A stretch of DNA of 64,000 nt from Planctomycetota bacterium (GTDB taxonomy: Bacteria; Planctomycetota; JACOTG01): NCBI GenBank assembly GCA_016178505.1, contig JACOTG010000307.1, positions 48,216 through 112,215 of the forward strand, in the 5' to 3' direction. Position numbers and translations under genes: made by a program. Shown piece after piece: positions 8,026-14,564 of this stretch. Each line of letters begins with the position of its first letter. The first letter of the stretch is position 1. Below the pieces are notes generated by a model, which saw only the letters and a program-made list of their open reading frames with translations, was not told where the DNA came from and did not search any database.

Positions 8026-9447
8026 TCAGGACGCGCGCGGTGGAGCGGTCGCTACCGACCGCGCGACGCTTCGACCCGTGATCTCGTAGCACCGCACCGT
8101 TCGCGCGATCCCTTTGGGGGTGAATTCGCCCACCAACTTGGCATCGTATTGGTCCGCGACCGCATCACGGGTCACGTCCGAGACCACGATCTGTCCCGGT
8201 TGCGCGACGCTCGACTCGATTCGTGCAGCGAGGTTCACCGTCGACCCCACCACCGTGAAGTCGCTTCGTCGAACCGATCCGAGATCGCCGGCAATGACCT
8301 TCCCCGAGTGGATTCCCACTCGAAATTGCATGCGCGCGCTCTCGGCGAGCGGTGCGTTCAAACGCGTGAGCGCTTCGCGCATGTCGAGAGCGGCCGCGAC
8401 CGCCCGCCGCGCGTGGTTCTCGTCGGCGATCGGCGCGCCGAAGACGGCCATCACGCAGTCGCCGATGAATTTGTCGAGGGTCCCCTCGTGTCGAAGGATC
8501 ACCTCGGCCATCTCGCTCAGGTAGCGGTTGAGCATCGCCGCGACGGCGCGGGGCGCCATGGTTTCGCACCTTTCGGTGAACCCGACCATGTCCGCGAAGA
8601 GAACCGTGACGTCGCGCTCGTCCGCCGTGAGCTCGTCTCCGCCCGACGCCATGCCGCCGACGATTCGCTCGACGACGGCCGGCGAGTGATAGCGCTCGAG
8701 GCGGTTGCGGGCCAGCGTCTGCTGAACCACCGATTCCTGGAGGCGAGCACGCTCGATCGCGACCGCAACGTGGTTGGCGAGCGCCGACAGAAGGTCGAGG
8801 TCGAACTCGTCGAACGCCTTGACGAGCAGCGGCGTGTCGACGTAGATCACGCCCTCGACGTGTTCGCCGTTGAGCAGCGGCGCGGCCATGGCGGACCGTA
8901 CGCCTAGCGTCCGCACGGAAAGCGTCATGAAGCGCGGGTCGTTTTGAGCATCGATCGTGAGAATCGCGACTCGCTTGTTGTAGGCATCGTTGACGATCGT
9001 GCGCGAGAACGCCGTATCCGAAGACTCCGTGTCGGCCTTCTTCTTGCGCTTCACGCTCTTCACGACGAGATCGTTCTTGGAAGCGTCCCACAGCATGATG
9101 AAGCCGCGCTCCACCGGCAGGTGACCAAACGCGAGATCGAGGACGCGCCGGAGCATGTCGTCGAGCGAGCTGCAGGAAAGCAGCGCCTCGGACGAGTCGC
9201 TGAGTACGTCCAGCATCTTTCGCATCCGGTCGACTTTCGCACCCTGGTCGAGCGCGCCGGAATTCGTCTGATTCGCCAGCTCCGTGAAGTCGACTGCGGC
9301 GCGAACCTTCATCCCACCCTCGAGCGCATCGGCGAGCGGCTCGGACAGCCCGGGAACCTTCGAATGGGACGATTCGCGCGGCTCGGTCCGGCCGAGGAGT
9401 CGTCGCAGCAGCCGCGCCGCAGACGACCTCCGAACTGCATCGCTCAT
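8026..9447 (-). CDS. GAF domain-class III adenylate/guanylate cyclase
   Basis: 473 aa, cytoplasmic. A GAF domain spans roughly residues 80-235 (RGFIMLWDAS, then ...MAAPLLNGEHVEGVIYVDTPL), followed by a short coiled linker and a class III cyclase domain from about 265 to 445. Both metal aspartates are present in LFADMVGFT and FIGDCVMAVFG. The adenine-selecting pair appears present as Lys in LDKFIGD and Asp in RSDFTVVGSTVNLAARIE. The transition-state Asn and Arg are also in that last motif. It should therefore be catalytically competent and probably makes cAMP. ATG 9447 follows AAGGGG and a promoter at 9489-9516; that promoter rules out the longer 9636 start in the track. It is divergent from the peptide precursor and lies 0.9 kb from a cNMP-binding gene, so the two may form one signalling unit (inference). 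Confidence 0.93.
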   Translation of the reverse strand: MSDAVRRSSAARLLRRLLGRTEPRESSHSKVPGLSEPLADALEGGMKVRAAVDFTELANQTNSGALDQGAKVDRMRKMLDVLSDSSEALLSCSSLDDMLRRVLDLAFGHLPVERGFIMLWDASKNDLVVKSVKRKKKADTESSDTAFSRTIVNDAYNKRVAILTIDAQNDPRFMTLSVRTLGVRSAMAAPLLNGEHVEGVIYVDTPLLVKAFDEFDLDLLSALANHVAVAIERARLQESVVQQTLARNRLERYHSPAVVERIVGGMASGGDELTADERDVTVLFADMVGFTERCETMAPRAVAAMLNRYLSEMAEVILRHEGTLDKFIGDCVMAVFGAPIADENHARRAVAAALDMREALTRLNAPLAESARMQFRVGIHSGKVIAGDLGSVRRSDFTVVGSTVNLAARIESSVAQPGQIVVSDVTRDAVADQYDAKLVGEFTPKGIARTVRCYEITGRSVARSVATAPPRAS

Positions 9448-9488
9448 CGTGGGGTTCCCCTTGCGCGTCGAATCGCGAGAATGCCGCA

Positions 9489-9516
9489 AGGATACTGAGC
9501 CCCCATCCAGCGTCAA
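9489..9516 (-). promoter_or_regulatory. Sigma70-type promoter for the cyclase
   Basis: Minus-strand TTGACG, a 16-bp spacer and TATCCT sit about 35 nt upstream of the chosen start codon. Confidence 0.55.
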
Positions 9517-9742
9517 GCCGAGCACCCCGAAGGAAGCGCGGCGTCGGGAAAAGTTCGTTCGGTTTTCCGGGAGACGACGTTCTTCTTGGAGAAGGCGCAA
9601 TGCGGTGATCTTTGATTCCCGACGTTCGAGCGGCAACGTGCAACCCTGAATCTATGCGGCCGAGATGGCGGCGGACGCAAACGCTTGATCCGAAGCGATT
9701 CGCGGGCCCTCGAAGTCCGAACGAGCCGCTCGGCACAGTCTA

Positions 9743-9770
9743 TTGACACCCTCTACCGAAGGCGTAACGT
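9743..9770 (+). promoter_or_regulatory. Sigma70-type promoter for the peptide precursor
   Basis: A perfect -35 (TTGACA), a 16-bp spacer and TAACGT lie about 55 bp upstream of the precursor start. With the terminator at 10005 this makes the precursor an independent transcription unit. The 9448-9825 gap otherwise holds only the divergent cyclase promoter. Confidence 0.55.
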
Positions 9771-9825
9771 GAGCGCCCGTGGGTGAGTAATGGCTCTATG
9801 AATCTCTTTCTAAAGGGAGGCAACC

Positions 9826-9972
9826 ATGCCGAAGAATCGCCCGATCAACGACGAGGATCTGAAGAAGGTTTCCGGCGCTGGCGTTACCCAGACGCCCACC
9901 AATCAGTCGGGAGACACGGGAAGCAACACCATCCCGACGAAGCCCACCACCGGAACGGGCAAGAAGGGCTAG
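9826..9972 (+). CDS. Double-glycine-type leader peptide precursor (48 aa)
   Basis: This is a short gene missed by the ORF track, which lists another frame here (9783..9983). AAAGGGAGG lies 5 nt before the ATG, an excellent ribosome binding site. The leader MPKNRPINDEDLKKVSGA fits the C39 exporter consensus: Ile at -12, acidic at -8 (Asp11), Leu at -7 (Leu12), Val at -4 (Val15), Gly-Ala at -2/-1 (17-18). Cleavage after Ala18 would release a 30-residue core starting GVTQTPTNQSG. The core is rich in Thr, Gly, Asn and Pro and ends in TGTGKKG. It has no Cys, Trp, Tyr or Phe. Without Cys a lanthipeptide or sactipeptide is unlikely, and no modifying enzyme is near. A C39 peptidase/exporter is encoded 2.4 kb downstream. 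Whether the product is a bacteriocin, a signal or something else is unknown. Confidence 0.82.
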   Translation: MPKNRPINDEDLKKVSGAGVTQTPTNQSGDTGSNTIPTKPTTGTGKKG

Positions 9973-10363
9973 TCATTCGCTAGTTTTTCGTAGCACGAAT
10001 CCGCAAACAGGGCAGGCGACCGATGGGTTGTCTGCCCTGTTTCGACTTTCGGCGCGGGCGGCGAAAGCGCTCGGCCCGCTCGATTCCAGCCTAGCCGAGC
10101 CGGCGATCGATCGTCGCTCTACAATCGACGCGACAATCCTCTCGCCTCTCGACAGGCCGCCGAATCTCGCTCATCCTGAAGGAATGCGGTCGCGCGATGC
10201 AATGCCGGCCGATGGGAGACCCGCACGGGCTGCGGAGCGGGACATCACGGAACCGCTCGCCTCGTCCAGACGCTCCGTGTCAACGGTTGGGCGCTGCAAT
10301 GTGACTTCGAGTCGAGAAGCGCGGCGACGACGGAGAATCTCGCCGGACAAGCACGGGTGAGTC
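9973..10363 (+). other. Gap between peptide precursor and export genes
   Basis: Apart from the terminator at 10005-10042, this 390-bp stretch shows no gene with a plausible start, no RNA gene and no clear promoter. The listed ORF 10028..10360 has shadow-like composition and no ribosome binding site. Confidence 0.5.
10005..10042 (+). terminator. Terminator of the peptide precursor gene
   Basis: An 11-bp perfect stem, AAACAGGGCAG / CTGCCCTGTTT, encloses a 16-nt loop and ends in a short T-run 33 nt after the precursor stop. It separates the highly expressible precursor from the exporter genes. Confidence 0.75.
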
Positions 10364-10924
10364 ATGCGAAAAGTCCTGTACATCTTGAACGAGTTGGCCG
10401 ACGCCGACATCGACTGGTTGGTCCAGAATGGGGTCCGCAAGTCGTTCACGAAGGGAAGCGTTCTCATCGAAGAAGGCCGCCCAATTCCCGTTCTCTTCAT
10501 CCTTCTCGACGGGCAGCTTTCCGTGACATTGAAAGCGCTCGGAGGCAAGGAAATCGCTGCCCTGAAGTCGGGTGAGGTCCTGGGGGAGCTTTCGTTCCTC
10601 GACTCGCGTCCCCCTTCCGCGTCGGTCGTCGCGACGACCAGCGTCACGGTGCTCGCCGTTTCCCGGGCGATGCTGAGCTCGAAGCTCGATGCGGACCACC
10701 CGTTCGCGGCGCGCTTCTACCGCGCACTCGGCGTCTTCCTGGCGGCGCGCCTTCGCAAGACACAGCAGCGCCTCGGATACGACGGCAAGCTGAACCTGGA
10801 CGAGACCGTTCGGCACGAGGACGAAATGGATGCGGATCTGCTCGGCGGCGTCGCGCTGGCCGGCGCTCGGTTCGACTGGATGATGCGACAACTCCGTGCC
10901 GCGCCGAGGGTCGAGGCGTCTTGA
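10364..10924 (+). CDS. Cyclic nucleotide-binding protein of the peptide export locus
   Basis: 186 aa with one cNMP-binding beta-roll at residues 15-125. FTKGSVLIEEGRPIPVLFILLDGQLSV is the entry strand pattern, and GEVLGELSFLDSRPPSASV is the phosphate-binding cassette with the expected Gly-Glu-Leu/Ser and Arg. The C-terminal 60 residues are helical and contain no helix-turn-helix, so it is not a Crp-type repressor/activator. Small proteins of this kind occur beside NHLM-type exporters ('bacteriocin-type transport-associated'), which fits here. It is first in the exporter operon and could gate export in response to the nucleotide made by the cyclase at 8026 (inference). Confidence 0.85.
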   Translation: MRKVLYILNELADADIDWLVQNGVRKSFTKGSVLIEEGRPIPVLFILLDGQLSVTLKALGGKEIAALKSGEVLGELSFLDSRPPSASVVATTSVTVLAVSRAMLSSKLDADHPFAARFYRALGVFLAARLRKTQQRLGYDGKLNLDETVRHEDEMDADLLGGVALAGARFDWMMRQLRAAPRVEAS

Positions 10925-10994
10925 CCCTCCCGATTTCGTCTTGGCCGGGGCCAACGCCGCTCGTTCGTCGACGCGCCGCTCGGAGTCAACTCTG

Positions 10995-12362
10995 ATGGCG
11001 GAGTCGAGTCCCGGCCTCTTTCGAGAAAAGTCGCTCGAGCGTCTCTCCTCTCCGGAGAGGCTCGATCAGCTTCTCCGCGTCGTCGACCGCCGCTCGTGGA
11101 TTCCCCTTCTCGCAACTTCGATCCTCGTCGCAGGCGTCGTCGTTTGGGCCGTCTTCGGCCGGATCCCGGTGAACGTGCAGGGACGCGGGATGCTCGGTCG
11201 GCCCCGCGACATCGTGCATGTCGAAACACCGAGCGCCGGCTACCTATCCGAGCTCGACGTCACGGTTGGCGAACGCGTCGCCGCGGGAGCCGTCGTCGGC
11301 AAGATTCGAAAGCCGGAGATCGAGAAACAACTCGCGCTCGAACGCGAGAAGGCAAAAGAGCTGGCCGCTCAGATTCGCGCCGTGAAAGTCATCTTGAATC
11401 AACCGCCTGGAGCCTCGACTGATTGCAGCCCCGACGTCCAAGGCACCAGCGTCGAGGCCTACATCTTGGGGTATCGCAAGCTGGCCGAAGCGCTGCGTCA
11501 GAAAGAACAACAGGCCATCGAGGAAGACCGCGCAAGGCTCCAGGAGCAGTGGAACTTGACCCACGAACTCGCCGAGTCCCGCCGCAAGCGATTGGAGGCG
11601 CAACGCAAGCTGCAGGAGTCCGGGATCGTTTCCGTCGAGGCGCTCGTGGAAGTCGAAGCGTCCATGGTCGACAGCCTCTCGAAGATGTCGGACGTGGAGG
11701 GGAAGCTTCGCGAGGTCCAGACCCGACAGTTGGAAGCCGAAGAGCGATATCTCGACCGGATCGAGCGGATCTCGGACCGCGAGCAGCAGTTCGCCGAGGT
11801 CAACCGAAAGGTCGCGATGCTCGAGGATCAGCTGCGCGAGGGGAGCCAGATCGTGGCCGCCCACGCAGCGCGAGTCATCGAGGTGAGCGCGGCGGTCGGC
11901 GACTTCCTCGAGGCGGGCGCGCGCATCGCGTCGATGGTGGTGAACGAATCGAGCAACCCGCTCGAGTGCGTGACCTACTTCACCGTCAAGGATGGAAAGC
12001 GAGTCGCCCTCGGGATGCCGGTCCTCGTCACTCCCGACACCGTGGAGCGCGAGCGCTACGGGAGCATCGTCGGCAAGGTCACTGCCGTTTCGCCCTTCCC
12101 CGTCTCGCTGTCGGAAGCGGAGGAAGTGGTGGGAAATCGCGAGCTGGCGGAGGCGTTGATCGCCGGCGGCTATCGGATCCAGGTCTTTTCCGAACTCGAG
12201 CCCGATCCGACGACGTCGAGCGCGGTCAAATGGTCAGCCTCCAAGGGACCCGGATTCCCGATCACCGCGGGCACGACGACCACGGCTCGCGTCGTCGTCG
12301 AGCGAAGGGCGCCGATCACGTTCGTGATCCCGATCCTGAAGTCAGCCGCGGGAATCGACTGA
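10995..12362 (+). CDS. NHLM-type bacteriocin system secretion (HlyD-like adaptor) protein
   Basis: Periplasmic adaptor, 455 aa. A cytoplasmic N-terminus (SLERLSSPERLDQLLRVVDRRSW) precedes one transmembrane helix near residues 38-58. A biotinyl-lipoyl half-motif follows (VHVETPSAGYLSELDVTVGERVAAGAVVGKI), then a long coiled coil at about residues 110-295. The second lipoyl half is SQIVAAHAARVIEVSAAVGDFLEAGARIA, followed by a beta-barrel domain. The RLDQLLxxVxxxxW start is typical of NHLM secretion proteins. The track start at 10896 lies inside the preceding gene and is replaced by ATG 10995. It ends 11 nt before the C39 exporter and should bridge the ABC exporter to the periplasm. No outer-membrane TolC partner is in this operon; one fused TolC is at 23448 in another locus. 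Confidence 0.9.
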   Translation: MAESSPGLFREKSLERLSSPERLDQLLRVVDRRSWIPLLATSILVAGVVVWAVFGRIPVNVQGRGMLGRPRDIVHVETPSAGYLSELDVTVGERVAAGAVVGKIRKPEIEKQLALEREKAKELAAQIRAVKVILNQPPGASTDCSPDVQGTSVEAYILGYRKLAEALRQKEQQAIEEDRARLQEQWNLTHELAESRRKRLEAQRKLQESGIVSVEALVEVEASMVDSLSKMSDVEGKLREVQTRQLEAEERYLDRIERISDREQQFAEVNRKVAMLEDQLREGSQIVAAHAARVIEVSAAVGDFLEAGARIASMVVNESSNPLECVTYFTVKDGKRVALGMPVLVTPDTVERERYGSIVGKVTAVSPFPVSLSEAEEVVGNRELAEALIAGGYRIQVFSELEPDPTTSSAVKWSASKGPGFPITAGTTTTARVVVERRAPITFVIPILKSAAGID

Positions 12363-12373
12363 GAGCACCGGCG

Positions 12374-14542
12374 ATGGGACCGCGCATTCCAACGACACCG
12401 ACGGTACTTCAGATGGAGGCGGTGGAGTGCGGCGCGGCATCGCTCGGAATCGTCCTCGCGCATTGGGGTCGCATCGTCCCCCTCTCGGAACTTCGAGAAG
12501 AGTGCGGGATCTCGCGTGACGGCAGCAATGCAGCCAACGTCGTCAAGGCCGCGAGACACTACGGGCTGAAGGCAAAGGGCCTCTCGACCGAGTTCGAAGA
12601 CGTCCAGAAGTTGCCGGGCCCTTTCATCGTCTTCTGGAACTTCAATCACTTCCTCGTCGTGGAGGGCTTTCGAAAAGGCCGCGCCTACCTCAACGACCCT
12701 GCAAGCGGACGACGAACCGTCTCGCTGGAAGAGTTCGATCAGGCGTTCACCGGCGTGGTCCTATGCATGGAGCCCGGTCCCGATTTCGAGAAGAAAGGGA
12801 GACCGCCGAGCACGATTCGTGCATTGTCTCGCCGCCTGCGCGGCTCGGAGAGAGATCTCGCATTCTGCATCGTAGCCGGCCTCCTCTTGGTCGCTCCGGG
12901 CCTCGCGGTTCCGATGATGACTCAGGTCTTCGTGGACGGTGTGTTGATCGCGGGACGGAGGGACTGGCTGCGCCCGTTGCTTCTCGGGCTCGCGTTGATG
13001 GCCGTCTTACAAATCGTCCTGCGGCTGCTCCAACTGCGGTACTTGCGCGAACTGCGGACCAAGCTCGCCGTGAAGCTCTCCGGCCTGTTCCTGTGGCACG
13101 TCCTGCGATTGCCGGTCGGTTTCTTCGCGCAACGATTCGCGGGCGAGATCAGCAGTCGATTGGCGCTCAACCACGGAATTGCCGAAAGCCTCTCCGGCCA
13201 ACTCGCAACCGTGGTCATCGACTGCACGATGCTGCTCTTCTACGCCGCGATCATGTTCAGCTACGATCCGATCCTCACATCCATCGGGATCGCGTTCGCG
13301 TTTGGAAACCTGTTCGCGCTGCGGTGGATCTCGCGCAGCCGCATCGACGCGAACATGCGGCTGCGGCAGGAGCTCGGCAAAGTCGCCAGCGTCTCGATTT
13401 CGGGATTGCAAAGCATCGAGACCTTGAAGGCGTCCGCGCTCGAGTCGCCATTCTTCGCGCGATGGGCCGGCTACTATGCGAAGGCGACCGAGGCACAGCA
13501 GGACCTCGATGTATCGAATCAGACGCTCGGAGTCCTGCCCGTTCTGCTCTCCGCGCTGACGGCGATGCTGATCCTCGTGGTCGGCGGCTGGCGAGTGCTC
13601 GACGGCAAATTGACCATCGGCATGCTGGTGGCGTTCCAAGGCTTGATGCTGAGCTTTCAGGGCCCCGTCGGCACGCTCGTGGATCTCGGCGGAGTTCTCC
13701 AAACGCTGCAGGGCGATCTGCAACGCGTCGACGACGTGCTCCTCCATCCGGTAGATCCTCAAACGGATGCGCGAGGAGGAGCCCGCGCTGCCACCGGCTC
13801 GAACGAGCGACTCGTCGGGCACGTGGAGCTTCGCAACGTGACGTTCGGCTACAGCCGCGTCGCGCCGCCGCTCGTCGAGGGACTGAACCTGGTCATTCGT
13901 CCGGGGCAGCGCGTCGCGCTCGTCGGGTCGAGCGGGTCCGGCAAGTCGACGGTGGCCAAGCTGGTGTGTGGTCTGTATCGACCCTGGGAGGGTCCGATCC
14001 TATTCGACGGAACGCCTCGCGACGAGTTGAGCCGTACCCTGCTCGCGAGCTCGCTCGCGATGGTGGACCAGGATCTCCTCTTTTTCGCGGGCACCGTCCG
14101 CGACAATCTCACGCTATGGGACGACACCGTGCCACAGGCTCACCTGGAAGCAGCGTGTCGTGACGCCGAGATACACGACGTCATCCTTTCGTTGCCGGGC
14201 GGCTACGACGCGGAGCTCCTGGAGGGCGCGGCGAACCTGAGCGGCGGCCAGAGACAGCGGCTCGAGATCGCCCGCGCGCTCATCAACAACCCGACCATCC
14301 TGGTCCTCGACGAGGCAACGAGTGCGCTGGACGCGGAAACGGAGTTCAAGATCGATCAAAACCTGAGGCTCCGGGGATGCTCGGTCCTGATCGTGGCACA
14401 CCGCCTCAGTACGATCCGGGACTCCGAAGAGATCATCGTGCTCAGTCGCGGCCGGGTTGCCGAGCGGGGCCGGCACGAGGAACTCTGGACCGCGGGCGGC
14501 GACTATCGGCGATTGATCCAAAGCGAAGGAGGCGCGCTCTAG
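12374..14542 (+). CDS. NHLP-type bacteriocin export ABC transporter, peptidase/permease/ATPase
   Basis: 722 aa, inner membrane. The N-terminal C39 peptidase has a complete active site: oxyanion Gln13 and Cys19 in QMEAVECGAASL, His92 in NFNHFLVVEGF, and Asp108 in YLNDPASG. Six transmembrane helices lie at about residues 155-430. The ATPase domain has LVGSSGSGKSTVAK (Walker A), NLSGGQRQRLEIARAL (signature) and ILVLDEATSALD (Walker B). The peptidase should cleave the Gly-Ala leader of the 48-aa precursor while exporting the core. The track fuses 317 spurious upstream codons to it; ATG 12374 begins directly with the C39 fold. It matches the NHLM three-part export family in order and architecture. 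Confidence 0.95.
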   Translation: MGPRIPTTPTVLQMEAVECGAASLGIVLAHWGRIVPLSELREECGISRDGSNAANVVKAARHYGLKAKGLSTEFEDVQKLPGPFIVFWNFNHFLVVEGFRKGRAYLNDPASGRRTVSLEEFDQAFTGVVLCMEPGPDFEKKGRPPSTIRALSRRLRGSERDLAFCIVAGLLLVAPGLAVPMMTQVFVDGVLIAGRRDWLRPLLLGLALMAVLQIVLRLLQLRYLRELRTKLAVKLSGLFLWHVLRLPVGFFAQRFAGEISSRLALNHGIAESLSGQLATVVIDCTMLLFYAAIMFSYDPILTSIGIAFAFGNLFALRWISRSRIDANMRLRQELGKVASVSISGLQSIETLKASALESPFFARWAGYYAKATEAQQDLDVSNQTLGVLPVLLSALTAMLILVVGGWRVLDGKLTIGMLVAFQGLMLSFQGPVGTLVDLGGVLQTLQGDLQRVDDVLLHPVDPQTDARGGARAATGSNERLVGHVELRNVTFGYSRVAPPLVEGLNLVIRPGQRVALVGSSGSGKSTVAKLVCGLYRPWEGPILFDGTPRDELSRTLLASSLAMVDQDLLFFAGTVRDNLTLWDDTVPQAHLEAACRDAEIHDVILSLPGGYDAELLEGAANLSGGQRQRLEIARALINNPTILVLDEATSALDAETEFKIDQNLRLRGCSVLIVAHRLSTIRDSEEIIVLSRGRVAERGRHEELWTAGGDYRRLIQSEGGAL

Positions 14543-14564
14543 TGGGCGCTGCCGGGCAGACGAC

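Noticed and set aside
9783-9983. 66-aa ORF over the peptide precursor
   Set aside because: It is another frame of the same DNA; ATG 9826 has the ribosome binding site and the leader consensus, whereas this frame has neither.
11423-12373. N-terminal 317 codons attached to the C39 exporter in the ORF track
   Set aside because: Arg/Gly-rich shadow of the secretion adaptor gene; the C39 fold begins at ATG 12374.
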